In this document: piece after piece, positions 1-10,887 of the stretch
Layout: every line of letters begins with the position of its first letter
Position numbering within the stretch: position 1 is the first letter of the stretch
DNA from: Cycas panzhihuaensis
Taxonomy: Eukaryota; Cycadophyta
NCBI GenBank assembly: GCA_023213395.1
Contig: CM041465.1
Coordinates: 211,923,741 to 211,987,740 of the forward strand
Direction: 5' to 3'
DNA length: 64,000 nt
The notes under the pieces: model-generated
Seen by the model: the letters and a program-made list of their open reading frames with translations, nothing else
Database searches by the model: none
What the model was told of the DNA's origin: nothing
Program-made: the position numbers and the translations under genes

Positions 1-323
1 GCCCTGGTCATATCTAGCTCTCCTTATAGTTGTCCCACCCTCGTCTCATGCTCCTAGGACTCTACCATCCACATGTCTCTAGCCCTAACTAAAGGAGCGA
101 ATGCCACCATGTAATCTCCCACCACCATGGCTCCTCTCCTATCTATATGGGAGGTTGGCCCTCCATGTAGACCTAGGGAAACATCTCCCAGACTACCACT
201 TTAATCAACCTCATGATGTCTCGCCTCAATTAACCTCCCAATGTCCACCACTCCTACAAATCCAACATGCCACGTATCAGTATATACACCAAATAAATCA
301 AATAAAGCATAACAACTAGATAT

Positions 324-900
324 CTAGTGATCGAAAGATGAAGGGAAAAGGTAGTGTCTCACCGGAACCATCGCCTCCCGACTCACGATGACCTCCTCCT
401 CAGGTCCTCCACCTACTACTGGTACCTCCTCCTCCTCTGGTACCACCTCTCTGACTACTTGGCCTACCAGGGTACCTCCACCCTCCGCTTTTGGTGTTGC
501 CACCATTCAGACTCTCCCTACTATCCTCGCCTTTTAGATTAGCATCCGGAAGCTCCACCTCTCCCTATAGTCCCCATGCACCGCCTCCTCCTATGGCTCC
601 CCGATGGCCCCGCCTTTCTCCGACGGTCCCCGATGGACCCGCCTCTTCTCAGGGCTCCCGATGGCCCCTCTCCTCCCGTGGGTCCCTAATGGACCTACCT
701 CTCCACTTGTTACTCCTAATGGGACCCCATCACCCCAATCATCATTATCTCCCTCACCGGCATCTCCCCGCCTCCTACCTCATCATTACTATCCTACCTC
801 ACCCCTCTATATGGATCTCCTGTGTAGTCATCCATGGTGAGGAGGTCTAGTGGTGTAGACTCCATTAAGTGCATGACCTGTGCCTGGTCTTTAATTCCTC
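324..900 (-). pseudogene. Acidic and Gly/Pro-rich tail of F's antisense ORF
   Basis: Read on the minus strand, this stretch gives Gly/Asp/Glu-rich peptides such as GDAGEGDNDD and VPEEEEVPVVGGGPEEEV, interrupted by stops. It lies downstream (minus direction) of the PMD-like block at 1806-1177. That is the same position as the acidic run in the antisense ORF of element A (23185-23250, IDDDNDDDDDDGGDGDVDD). I infer it is the equivalent variable, acidic part of the same antisense protein. No catalytic motif is visible. The plus-strand proline-rich readings of the same bases look like shadows. Confidence 0.4.
594..740. repeat. Degenerate ~28-31 bp minisatellite-like repeat
   Basis: The phrase CTCCC(C)GATGGxCCCGCCT recurs about five times, at roughly 594, 628, 657, 685 and 716, with decreasing fidelity. 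Units are about 28-31 bp, close to a multiple of three. On the minus strand they give repeated Gly-Ala-Ile-Gly or Gly-Pro-like peptides, consistent with expansion inside the antisense coding frame of element F. Confidence 0.55.
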
Positions 901-1176
901 TAAATCAAGTCTACTACCTGTGGACCATAGGAGCCCATGCTAAGATCAGGTGGGGCCCTCCTAGTGGTGCCACTACTCCAAAGTGATCAAAGAACTAGCA
1001 GTGTAATAATATGTATATGACAATCCTCCTCTCCCCGCTACCCTGATGGCATCTAACTGGGCAATTAAGTTTGTCGCTATCAGCGTGGCCCAGTCTAATC
1101 TCTCCCTGGCCTCACATCTCCTTACTACATCCATCCATCTACTAGGTATATCCCTATAATTTTATTTCTAGGATAT

Positions 1177-1806
1177 CTAGAATAGAATGCACATAGTAAT
1201 CAATTTCCTTACATGAGGAATCCTAGACTTAATCATGCTCGACCTGCATACCTCTCCTCTTCCATCCATCCTAATCAGAAAGTAGGTTACCGCCTCTATG
1301 TACATCATTATTACTAGGCAGGCACCTAGTGACACCGGTGCTCTAGCTACTAGTACTCCCAAGATCCTCTTAATGTCTCCTAGTGTGATCAGAACATCTC
1401 CCACTGGGAGATAAAACACATGCCTCCGCTGATCCCATCAGGAGACCGATCTAGTAGGAGGTATTAGTCTGACGCATATTATGGTGTTTGAATGGCCTTC
1501 AATAGGCCACATCTCTCAAGTACTCGCTGATCTCTGTAAGTCATTATCTCAATAAAACTAATCATGGTAACTCCTATGTTTTTGTAGTTGTCCACTGTGA
1601 TAACCGCCACAAAACCCCAAAACACGCCGAGCTCTGCTAAATCTACCCATCGCCCTTAGACTACCTCTCACTCCTCTCGAACCGAGATCCGCCTCCTTCG
1701 AGCCATCTTTTTGCTTTTCACCATCGCAGACCACGCTAAACTCCACAAGATCGCAAAGTTTAGAGTGGGGCCCACTGAGATTTTCCCCTAATCTTAGCAA
1801 TTTCAA
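1177..1806 (-). pseudogene. F antisense ORF: PMD-like (plant mobile domain) segment
   Basis: On the minus strand, around 1455-1340, the translation reads RRHVFYLPVGDVLITLGDIK followed by RILGVLVARAPVS. From general knowledge this resembles the opening of the plant mobile domain (PF10536/MAIN-type): a tryptophan/arginine-rich stretch, then F-x-LP-x-GE-x-x-x-TL-x-D-V/I, then a short hydrophobic LG-x-P. The frame continues to 1177, and 1806-1558 holds a further open frame upstream. It runs opposite to the retrotransposon's own coding direction. The equivalent in A (22514-22620, +) keeps DIKVILGVP at the matching place but has stops. Function in the element is unknown. PMD proteins in plants are linked to transposon silencing or transposon capture. 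Assignment by eye only. Confidence 0.55.
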
Positions 1807-1839
1807 AGAAAGATCATCGCACCATGATCTTTGCTATGG

Positions 1840-2300
1840 TGTTGATGTCACCCCCAAAATGGGGGTTTTCAACCTAAAAATAAAAATTATTTACCCGAGT
1901 GGGCCACACTCAGGCCCACTGAGACTAGGGCTCCTTAATACCCAGTCCCACCTCTCGATGGGTCTAATTCAGACTCTAGGAGATCATTATTTGGCATTAA
2001 GGGGCCCAAAATTACATTAAAATTACTAAAAGCTACAAAATTTAATTAATGAAATGGGTTCAAGTACGAATAATCCACTCACTAGATCTGGTCTTGCTAC
2101 CACCATCTTATCTCCCGGGTCCCACCGCTTGTCTTCACGCCCTAATCTAATACTCAAATCTCTCCTTGTGTGCCTCCGGTTAGCCGACGCCTCGCTATGT
2201 AAGGGAAATTCTCGATTTATTCATGAGCCTGTGAAAATGAATTCTATTTTTGCCGAGTTTCCTTTATATAGGCGGGGGTCTCGATGGAAACTTCTCTCAT
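1840..2300 (+). other. Conserved non-coding block upstream of aRNH, shared with element A
   Basis: Matches A's minus strand from about 22100 to 21640. Shared stretches include AAATGGGGGTTT, GGGACTAGGGCT (here GAGACTAGGGCT), CATTAAAATTA, and GTGAAAATGAATTC followed by TTTCC and TATATAGGCGGGGG. No shared protein frame is evident. Conservation between two diverged copies suggests a functional leader, a promoter, or the 5' region of the antisense gene. Confidence 0.6.
2264..2270 (+). promoter_or_regulatory. TATA-like run upstream of aRNH in F
   Basis: TTATATAGGCGGGGG sits about 560 bp before the aRNH domain. In A the same position reads TTATGTAGGCGGGGG on the minus strand (about 21675). It could be a core promoter for a subgenomic RNA, but that is inference from base composition and position only. 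Confidence 0.25.
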
Positions 2301-2828
2301 TTCTCTTATTGCGATAGCCCTTGAGATTGTCTTTCCATGATCACCTTTCCCTTCTCGGGTCCATCTCGCTTTGCCCTCGTGGCCTTCTTTTTCCCTAGAC
2401 CGCCAGTGCATTTATGGCACCCTTTCCTTGGCCTCAGGAGGCCCCTTTTGCCTCATTTTATGTGTCGCCTATACATACTTGAGTTTATACTTGTTTGACT
2501 CATTTTGCCATCCCGGATCCATTTTTGCTGGCTATTCATGCCTCTGGGATTCCAAAGAAAGTGTCCCCCTATTTGGGACCCGTGATTTCACCCCTTGTTT
2601 ACCTTTGGCACCCTAGAGGGCCTTTTACCACTAGTTCTTCCCCATCTACCGCTTAGCCCTCTTCTCCTTTAGGTAGCCTCGCCCTTGGGTCTTCCTACCT
2701 TGAGTGGCCATTATTGAAATCCATTTGAGCCTTTTATGATGATTTCATACTATTGAGTCCTCTCTACTCACTAATGTTGTCAAGACTTTCTCACCATCGA
2801 GACCTCCTTTTGTCATGACATTACTCAT

Positions 2829-3232
2829 TTTCACCGATGGCGTAAGTCGAGTAACCCCTGGCCCTTCCACCGTCAAGTGGAGTCTTCCCGACCCTTCCGA
2901 CATGACTTCATGCATTCTAGAATCTTCCTTCCTAAATCCATTAATAATAAAGTTGAGTATATAGCTATTATTTAGGTCCTTACCAATGGACTCGCCCACC
3001 ATGGACCCATCGTCCTCCTTTGCGACTCTCGTGTTACTTGCATCATCTCACCCAGGTCTACTAGGTGCGGTGCCCATGCTTGAGGGCCCTTGCCTTAACT
3101 GCTAGATCCCTATTGGCTTGTTTCTTATCTGTCAACATTCGACACATTCCACTGCCTCAACGCCAAGGCAGATAGCTTAGTTTATCTCATCCTTGAGCAT
3201 CGCCTTCCTCTCTTTAGTGACTTACCTTGATA
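2829..3232 (+). pseudogene. aRNH: additional RNase H-like domain of element F
   Basis: The translation begins FTDGVSRVTPGP, matching the first RNase H aspartate motif (DG-x-SR-x-NPG). Near 2940 it continues NNKVEYIAII then a stop, corresponding to NNEAEYTAVIEAL of element A. It then gives LLCDSRV, where A has LFCDSQV, and ends near IRHIP...AD, where A has IQHIPRHLNAEADSLVH. Frameshifts and stops break it. RNase H cleaves the RNA of RNA/DNA hybrids during reverse transcription. A second RNase H placed after integrase is a known hallmark of Tat gypsy elements. This copy is surely inactive. Confidence 0.7.
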
Positions 3233-3727
3233 GACTTGTCCAGTCACTCATTCTTCCAAATCTTGGGTCACCTTGCACTTTACACTATGACCCATTCGTA
3301 CCTTCGAAAGTTGACTGCTAGTGAGGTTAAACTATAGTGACCACCAGGTTTGTTCTCTTCACTTTACTCTTAACATCTCAACATATAGCTCTCGCTACTC
3401 TTGATTTGTGTCTGTACATAGCTCTTTATTTATGACATCTGACTGGTATTAGGTGTGGTCATCACCACCCTTCCACCCTACTCTAACGATGGGGTCATCC
3501 CCCTCATCCGCTACCTTTACCTGTTGTCTATGCCACGATACATAGACAACCCCTATATTGTCTCAACCTTGCCTTTACACCCACATGTTCCACCATGATA
3601 CTCACTGTCACCCTTGGCCTTGGTTTGCACCATTACTATGATTTGGATATATATAAATATATGTTCTTAAGATTGTGTTGCCAACATTCACCATCGTATT
3701 ATGCCTTCGAGGTACGAGGCTCTGCTA

Positions 3728-3739
3728 CCAAGGGGGTAG
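3728..3739 (+). promoter_or_regulatory. Polypurine tract of F
   Basis: The bases CCAAGGGGGTAG lie directly before TATTTCCC. In A the matching minus-strand sequence is GCCGAGGGCAA followed by TGTTTCCC. The shared context GAGRCTCTGC...G-run...TTTCCC fixes this as the plus-strand priming site and the LTR start (TG changed to TA here). Confidence 0.65.
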
Positions 3740-5639
3740 TATTTCCCAGGTCCCATGAATAGGTTCTTGGTAAGTCAACTCAGGTAAGTAGAAGTATGCT
3801 TCTATCCTTTGCCTTTACTACTTCTCCAGGAAGTTAAATAGAATCATCATCTCATTGCATGACTGATTATCATGTTTGAGTGATCATCTTACACTTGTTG
3901 CTTGATCATGCTGCCTGTTACTCTTTTAGCCTATGATGATTAGTGGGACATGCATCTCTATGGCACTCCACAACCCTCCTATGCACCTCCATATTGTCCT
4001 AAGCACTGCTCAACCCATGTGATCCATCACACCCCTCACCACATCACAACCCTTAGCACCCCGTTGAGTGTGATGGGTTGATCGTTATGTCAGTTATCAA
4101 TTTCCTCGGAGTCTTGCTAGGTCATCTTCTCTATTTGACTATCCCTACCATCCGGATAGAGGGCTAGCCCCTCTTAGGCCCTGGGTACCCCTTTAAGGCT
4201 CCCAAGCATCCTCCCTTGGCCTTTTTGGTCCTTGTCACCGCACCATGGTAAATATCATGGTACCATGGTAAACTTCATGGTACCACTAAGTTTACCATGA
4301 GGCTTACTATTATAATTTATTTATTAAAATATTCCATCATAAATTTTAATTTTTTCGTGAAATTACCACATGGATTCGATAGCTCTTGAGCCTTACCTCA
4401 ACCTTAATCATCCATTTAGCCTAGGGTTAGGTATAAATCCCAAAATAACCTCATTTTCCCATTCCTCTTCTACCTTCCTTACTCTCTTCTCTCTCTTTCA
4501 CAGAGTTTTTCTCAGAGTGCCCTGCAACGCTCATGTTCCCTATGTTCTAGCATGAGGTCCACCCATTACAGCTCTAATTCACGGCAGCAGTCTCACCAAC
4601 TAACACCTCCAAGCAAGGATTCATGCCCAAGTTTGGCCTCCACGCCCTTCCTACAACTTTCAAGAAGTATGTATGCATTGCAAAGACCTTCCTAAGGATA
4701 TCCTGTAAGCATACTATACCTATTATTTTCTACTATCTTTAGGGGAAGATCTGCCTCCTACACAACTAATAGGTATTTTCCATTATTGTTTCATATCTTT
4801 CCTTGGGTTTGTCTTATAAAAGGTTAGGTCTTTGTGCACATCATTCCTTTCCTTGTCTTCTTTGTTGTATACAGGAGGTATTCCTCCATTACTTGTCTTC
4901 TTGCCCTCCTAATCTCCCTACCCTCTCTTGGTTTTTTCCAAGGAGGTTATGGAAGAGGACCCATAAAGAGTAAGAGAAGGAGCCAAGGTGGGATCTGCAC
5001 CCACTAGGCTCGCCTCCTCAAGGGCAAACCCCTTCTTCTCTTTCCTCTCCTTCACTTGTGCCTCCCTTGGGTCACCGGGAAGTCTTTGGGATTAGGCCTA
5101 CACTAGATATCAACGTATGCAGCCTTTGTTGCATTGTTTCTAGGCTTGCATGCCTCTTTGGGTAGCTCTTCTAGCAAAACCCAAATGGTGTCCTTTATTC
5201 ATCCTTGGTTCAGAGATAACCAATGTTGCAATTTGCTGCCTATAGCATACTTGCAACATAGGCAACTTTCACAAATCTTGTAGTGTTTATTTCCTTTATA
5301 GTCTACTACCAATAGGTTATCCTAATCTCTTGTACCTTATGTCTAAGGGCAGTGTGGAGGTGTACTTGTTGGAGGGTTAGCCATGCTAAGGGTCTTCTCC
5401 TCGCCAAGTTTTACCTTCCTCTTTCACCATCCAAGGGTGAATACCCTTGTTTTGAGGTTACTTGGGTAACCGAGGACATCCCTCACCTACGCTCCCCTTT
5501 AAAGTCAAAAGCCAAGTTACCTTGATGAAGTCGTACACTATTCGTAGGTCCTAAACCTATGTTCGATGCATGGATACCTGTATGGGTTCTTCCTTGCACT
5601 TGTTTATTTGATCACTTTATCCCGGAGCCTTCCATTGAT
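3740..5639 (+). repeat. 3' LTR of F (right end not resolved)
   Basis: Starts TATTTCCCAGG after the PPT, homologous to the TGTTTCCC start of A's LTRs. Further matches to A's LTR on its minus strand include GCCTATGATGATT near 3931 (A GCCTATGACGATT) and GGTACCACTAAGTTTACCATG near 4280 (A GGTACCACGG/TAAACTAAGCGG region). A TATA-like GTATAAATCC lies at 4431-4440. From about 4560 the match to A fades, and I cannot place the LTR end before copia element E begins. No genes are seen. Confidence 0.5.
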
Positions 5640-6272
5640 TGTCTTAATCCCAACTGGGTGTAGTTACCATCCCCATAGATATGATTCCAGTTGGCAATAT
5701 AGTTTCCCCCCAAACCTTCCTCGAGGGGTTCCAAGGTGAGCCCCCTTGGTCGTGGGGATGTGAGGGGTGTGGAGTGCCCCAGAAGAGGGGATTTAGGGTG
5801 ATAGCCCTTGACCCAAACATTTAGCAATCGAAAGTATATTAAATTATAAAGAGAATCGTGGTCATTCACTCAAAATACCTTAGATTCTACTACCAAGATT
5901 TGTTCCTTGGATGACCCTCTCATGTAGCCCGATTTAGGCATTTTTCATTATGTTGATAGTGTTCAATGTACCGTGAGGAGTTGGGCAATCGTTGTTGTTG
6001 CCGTGAGCACTCGCCATGTAATTATGTATATTTTCTCCATTCTACAATAATAAAGATCGATACCTTTCTTGTGTGGATGTTTCCCTAGCATACTGCTAGG
6101 GTTTTACCACATTATATCGAGTGTATTTGTGATGTTTGGTTTTCTTGTTTATTTTATTGTTTTATCTCTAGTTTAAAACTTGAATATTAAATTTTAGTTT
6201 TGATTGCATTAGTTGCAAGAACAATTTAGAACTTGGTGGCAGTTTAAGGGTTGAGATCTTGTCTTCTCAACA
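5640..6272 (+). repeat. E 5' LTR
   Basis: Pairs with 10259-10885. Shared blocks include the GGGGTTCCAAG region, CAAAATACC(T/C)TAGATTCTA, GTGTGGATGTTTCCCTAGCA and the end CTTGTCTTCTCAACA. The first ~55 bases are diverged, so the start (TGTCTT against TGTTAG) is inferred. A TATA-like AATAATAAAGATCG lies near 6046. Confidence 0.85.
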
Positions 6273-6274
6273 AG

Positions 6275-6287
6275 TGGTATCAAAGCC
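6275..6287 (+). promoter_or_regulatory. E primer-binding site
   Basis: TGGTATCAAAGCC follows the LTR end (CA) after two bases. It matches the initiator-methionine tRNA 3' end pattern used by most plant copia elements. Confidence 0.85.
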
Positions 6288-6344
6288 ACTTTTATTTTTA
6301 CAGTAAGTTTGTGAAGGTTTTGGTGTCAGCTTTTTCTACACTAA

Positions 6345-7202
6345 ATGGGGAAACTAGCAAGTGCAAAGTTTGAGGTGGAGAAATTCAATGGCAAGAATAA
6401 CTTTGAGTTGTGGAAGTTCAAAGCGTATGATATTCTTGTACAACAAGGTTTGTACAGAGCTCTTGTAGGCAAAATGAAGAAATTTGTAGGGATGGATGGT
6501 AACAGATGGGATGATCTAGATAAAAAGGCTCTTAGCACAATATTATTATGCTTAGCAGATGAAGTTCTATTTAACATTACAAGGAGTAATGAATGAGGAA
6601 TATGGACTCGTTGGAAGGCTTGTATATGACCAAATTAGTGATTTAATCGAATCTACTTGAAGAGGCAGTTGTACTCATTATGGATGAAGGAAGGTACAAA
6701 AATTTTTGACCATTTAAATATTTTCAATGCTCTTATTTGTCAGTTAGTTAGTATCAATGTCAAAATTGAGGATGGGGATAAAGTTGTTACCTTATTATGC
6801 TCATTACTAGAATCCTGGGATAATATTGTCACCTCAATTAGTTTTAACACTATAGATGAATTAGAATATGATTTAATTGTGAGTGATTTGTTGATGGAAG
6901 AAGTGCGGAGGAAGTCTAGTCTTGAAACCCCCACACTAGAAGCCATGATAGTAAGGGGTAGAACAATTGATAGAGGACAAAGCTCCAGGGATACATTGAG
7001 GTCAAAGTCAAAAGGTAAGAAGAGTAAGCTCATGTGTTGGTACTGTAATAAGACCAGTCACCTCAAGAAAGATTACTTCAAAAGGAAGGAGTTCCAGAAG
7101 AAAGAAGATCCTGCCAAGGAGACTAATCAAGTGGAGTCAATTCAAGGTATGGATGATGATGTCTTGGTTGCTTGTAACATTTCCTATTATCACCATGACT
7201 GA
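6345..7202 (+). pseudogene. E gag (capsid/nucleocapsid)
   Basis: Starts MGKLASAKFEVEKFNGKNNF, typical of copia gag with the F-x-G-x-N-(Y/F)-x-x-WK pattern (FELWKFKAYDIL). One reading frame covers 6345-7202 but is broken by a TGA at 6594 and an interruption to about 6657. The zinc knuckle CWYCNKTSHLKKDYF (from 7034) has lost its last cysteine (C to Y), so RNA binding would be impaired. Gag forms virus-like particles in the cytoplasm. Frame ends in a TGA just before the protease motif. Confidence 0.8.
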
Positions 7203-7676
7203 TTATTAGATTCAGGTGCTTCACACCACATGTGTCCACACAAGAGTTGGTTCTCATCGTACCAACCTCTTGATGGTGGTGATGTACTTATGGGAAATGA
7301 AGTTTTCTGTAAGACAGTGAGCATTGGTAGCATCATAATTAAGATGTTTGATGGTGTAGTGAGAACATTAACTGAGGTTGGATATGTACCTGATCTAAAA
7401 AAGAATTTGATTTCCTTAGGTGAACTTGATTCAGGTGGTTATAAGCATACAGGTCATGAAAAAGTCTTAAAGTGGTCAAAGGGTACCTTGGTTATTATGA
7501 AAGCCTTAAAGAAAGGAAACCTTTACATTTTAGTGGGAAGTATAGATGTCAGCTATGCAACTACAACATCAAAGATTAAAGAAGATCCAGCTCAGTTATG
7601 GCATCAGGGACTTGGGCACATGAGTGAGAGAGGACTTAAGGTGTTGATAAACCATAAGTTACTTCCTAACTTATAA
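7203..7676 (+). pseudogene. E protease and GAG-pre-integrase segment
   Basis: LLDSGASHHMCPH at 7203 carries an intact D-S-G aspartic protease triad. It is followed by GYVPDLKKNLISLGELDSGG and the zinc-binding pre-integrase stretch LWHQGLGHMSERGLKVL (H-H part). A stop at 7674 precedes CKHC, which supplies the cysteine pair in the next open piece. The order protease then integrase is that of copia. Confidence 0.8.
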
Positions 7677-7685
7677 CTTTTAGAT

Positions 7686-8580
7686 TTGGATTTTTGCAAA
7701 CATTGTATTTTTAGAAAGCAATGTAGATTCATGCTTAAAGTAGGGAGCCACACTAGTAAAGGTGTTATGGATTACATACATTTAGATGTATGGGGACCAA
7801 ATTTCACAATATCTTATAGAGGATTATTATACTTTGTCATATTTATAGATGATTACTCCAAAAGGTATGGGTTTATTTTTAAAAAGGAAATCTAAAGTTT
7901 TAGTGTGTTTAAGTAGTTCAAGGCTCTAGTTGAGAACAACTGTAAGTCAATCAAATGTTTAAGAACTCACAATGGAGGTGAGTTCAACTCCTTGGAGTTT
8001 AAGAACTATTATAGAGAAGTCGATCAAAAGGCATAAGACCACTAGCTATACTCCATAGTAAAATGGCATTCACGAGCACATGAATAGGACACTCTTGGAA
8101 AGAGTAAGAAGCATGTTAAGTAATGTTGGAGTGAAGGGCTTGTGGGTAGAAGCTATTCAAACAACTTGCTATCTGGTAAACAAGTCACCATCACTTACAA
8201 TAGATTTCAAGATTCCTAAAAAGGTATAAACTAGACATCCATGTGACTATTCAAATTTGAAAGTTTTTTGTTGTGATGCTTATGCCTAGACTAATAAAAG
8301 TATATGTTCAAAGTTATACCCAAAATACAAGAGATGTATCTTTATTAGTTATGGTTATAAAGATGGTATGAAGGGATACAGGTTGTGGGATCCAACTACC
8401 CATAAAATCACCATTAACAGAGATGTTGTATTTGATGAATCTCCTCTTCTAAAATTAGACAGTGTAGAAGTTGAAGTGAAATAGAAGTAGAAAGTTGAAC
8501 ATCAACAGGTCAAGTTTGAAACCCAACCATCTTTGAAATCAGAAGAGTAGGAAGATCTTTTTGATAATGAATCTGCAAGA
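7686..8580 (+). pseudogene. E integrase
   Basis: Begins DFCKHCIFRKQ (C-x-x-C), then DYIHLDVWGP with the first catalytic Asp and FIDDYSK. The frame breaks near 7893. Later pieces still read NGGEFNS (second Asp changed to H: THNGGEF) and, near 8050, TP followed by two stops then NGIHEHMNRTLLERV, where glutamines are expected. These stops are single C-to-T changes. The C-terminal part near 8330-8440 gives RCIFISYGYKDGMKGYRLWD. Inactive. Confidence 0.75.
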
Positions 8581-9600
8581 AATTTACAAGAGTATGTGGA
8601 TACTCCACTACCAGTAATTAGAAGATCTACTCGAGTTAGTCATCCACTGATGTGCATAACCCTTCTATTTCTATTGCTTTGGTTTCTAATGATGGTGAGC
8701 CTACATGTTATTGAGAAGTCAGAGATGATATCCATAGTAAGAAGTGGAAGAGGGCTATGCAGAAGAGATAGATTCTTTGAAGAAAAATAATTCATGGACT
8801 TGGTAGAACTTCCACATGGCGTGAAGATTGTTGGTTGCGTGGGTTTTAAGATGAAAACATATGTTGATGAAAAGGTTAACAAATACAGGGCAAGATTGGT
8901 AGCTAAAGGCTTTACACAGAAAGTAGGTATTGACTTTCATGAGATCCTTTTACCAGTTGTCAAACTTATTTCAATTCGAAAGTGCTATTAGCATTAGTAG
9001 CTTCTCTTAATTTTGGGTTGGAACAGCTAGATGTAAAAATAGCTTTTCTACATGGAGATTTAGATGAGAAGATCTATATAGATTAGCCAAAAGGGTTTGT
9101 ATAAGATGACGTAAAAGACTTATTTGTAGGCTCAGAAATCAATGTATGACTTGAAGCAATTACCTAAGCAATGGTATAAGAAGTTTGATGCCTTCAGGGA
9201 GAGCCAAAATTTTAAAAGAAGTGTGTATGATCATTGTGTTTACTTTAAATTCATGAATAATGGCTTATTCATTATCTTAGTATTGTATGTTGATGACATA
9301 CTTGGCGAAGAAAGAGCATGGAAGAAATCAATAAGTTAAAGGCTCAATTGGCTAGGACTTTAATATGAAAGATCTAAGAGCTGTAAAACAAATCTTAGGT
9401 ATGGAGATATATAGAGACAGGAAAAATAGTATGTTATGGTTATGAAAACAAAAATATATAAAGAAGGTGCTAATCAGTTTGGAATGGCAAATGTGAAACC
9501 AAAGGAGTATCCCATTAATTTCTTATTTTAAGATTTCTTCAAGTATGAGTCCTAGTAATGAAGAAGAAAATGATTATATGTCTCATGTGCCTTATGCCAG
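8581..9600 (+). pseudogene. E reverse transcriptase
   Basis: Near 8880 the frame gives NKYRARLVAKGFTQKVGIDF, a standard copia RT block. Near 9030 it gives LDVKIAFLHGDLDEKIYID then a stop. Near 9142 it gives MYDLKQLPKQWYKKFD, and near 9280 LVLYVDDIL with the catalytic YVDD intact. Several frameshifts separate the blocks. The RT would copy the element RNA inside particles. Confidence 0.8.
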
Positions 9601-10248
9601 TGCAGTAGGAAGTTTGATGTATGCCATGGTATGTACAAGACTTGACATTTCACATGCAGTCGATATAGTTAGTAGGTTTATGGCAAATCTAGGAAAAGAA
9701 CATCAAGAGTAAAATGGGTGCTTCGGTATTTGAGAGGCACAAGTGACTACTGCATCACCTTTAAAAGTACAAGTAATTAGGTTTATGGATATGTTGATTC
9801 GACTTTGTTGGAGATTTAGATAAGAGAAGATCTACTTCAAAGTTATGTATTCACTCTTTCAAATGGTCCAGCTTAGTTGGATGCCAAAATTATAGAGCAC
9901 AATTGCATTATCAACTACGTGGTTGAATATATCACGCAACACATGCTTGCAAAGAAGTAATCTAGTTACAGGGTCTATTGGATGAGCTTGGAAGGAAATA
10001 AGAAAAGGTAAAGGTATTTTATGATACCAAAGTACCAGCTACCTAGCCAAGAATCTAGCTTATTATAGTAGGATAAAGCATATTACTCTTAAGTACCATT
10101 TTGTTAGACAAAGTTATGGAAGCTGTGGAGTGGTACTTGATAAAGTTAATACAAAACAAAATTAGAGAAGTTCAAATGGTGTTTGACTTCTCTTGGCTTA
10201 TAGAAAAGGTGATGAAGGGTTTAGAAAAGGTACTGTAAATTGTTGCCC
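9600..10248 (+). pseudogene. E RNase H region
   Basis: YASAVGSLMYAMVCTRLDI near 9596 marks the RT/RNase H junction of copia elements. Downstream, fragments resembling the rest of the RNase H domain are scattered over several frames up to about 10140. No intact active site remains. The PPT follows. Confidence 0.6.
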
Positions 10249-10258
10249 AGGTGGAGAT
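10249..10258 (+). promoter_or_regulatory. E polypurine tract
   Basis: AGGTGGAGAT directly precedes the LTR start TGTTAGG. This is the standard copia second-strand priming site. Confidence 0.8.
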
Positions 10259-10885
10259 TGTTAGGTAATGTGACAACAATGGTTAGAGGTTAAAATTTTG
10301 ACATGTTGGCAGTGGTTTCCTTCCAAACCTTCACCTGGGGTTCCAAGAGGGTGGGAGCCCCCTGGGGGCATGGGGGTGTGGAATGCCCCCTGCAAAGAGG
10401 GAGTTCAAGGGTGATAGCCCCTAAACCAAAATTTATCAACGAAAAGTATATTAAATTGTAAAGAGAATCAGGGTCATTTGCTCAAAATACCCTAGATTCT
10501 ATGGTCAAGATTTGTGACTTGGATGACCCTCTCATGTAGCCTGATTTAGGGCATTTTTCATTATGTTGATAGTGTTCAATATACTGTGAGGAGTTGGGCG
10601 GTTGGTTGTTTTTGCTGTGAGCACTTTACTACAGGATTATGTATAGTTTCTCCATTCTATAACAATAAAAATTGATACCTTTCCTGTGTGGATGTTTCCC
10701 TAGCACATTGTTAGGGTTTTACCACATTATATTAGGTGTATTTATGATGCTTGGTTTTCTTATTCATTTTATTATTTTATCTCTGGTTTAAGAACTTACA
10801 TGTTAAATTTTAGTTTTGATTTTTGTAACTAGAATAGTTTAGATCTTGGTGGCGCTTTAAGGGTTGGGACCTTGTCTTCTCAACA
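10259..10885 (+). repeat. E 3' LTR
   Basis: Starts TGTTAGGTAATG and ends CTTCTCAACA. It is 627 bp against about 633 bp for the 5' copy, with scattered substitutions that imply an old insertion. The BRCT fragment begins within three bases of its end. Confidence 0.88.
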
Positions 10886-10887
10886 TC

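Larger units (their letters stand above)
1..5639 (+). mobile_element. F: 3' half of a decayed Tat-type Ty3/gypsy retrotransposon
   Basis: This segment aligns in reverse orientation with the 3' third of element A (22270 down to 20414, continuing into its LTR). The shared order is an antisense PMD-like frame, a non-coding block with a TATA-like run, an RNase H-like domain, a PPT, and an LTR starting near 3740. Clear anchors are the GTGAAAATGAATTC core near 2232 (A minus strand near 21708) and the RNase H signature. Gag, protease, RT and integrase are absent and would lie left of the window. The right edge abuts copia element E. It is CpG-poorer and more broken than A, so I infer it is older. 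Lineage assignment rests on the extra RNase H downstream of pol, which is known for Tat elements. Confidence 0.75.
5640..10885 (+). mobile_element. E: near full-length, decayed Ty1/copia retrotransposon
   Basis: Two direct LTRs (5640-6272 and 10259-10885) enclose a primer site, gag, protease, integrase, RT, RNase H and PPT, in the copia order. Integrase precedes RT, which defines Ty1/copia. Motifs look closest to the Tork/TNT1 group. Stops and small indels occur throughout, so it is dead. Flanks are CATTGAT on the left and TCATC on the right; no convincing 5-bp target duplication remains. Confidence 0.9.

Noticed and set aside
491-850. 119-codon Pro/Ser-rich plus-strand frame
   Set aside because: Made of the minisatellite-like units; the biologically sensible frame is on the minus strand in line with the antisense gene of A.
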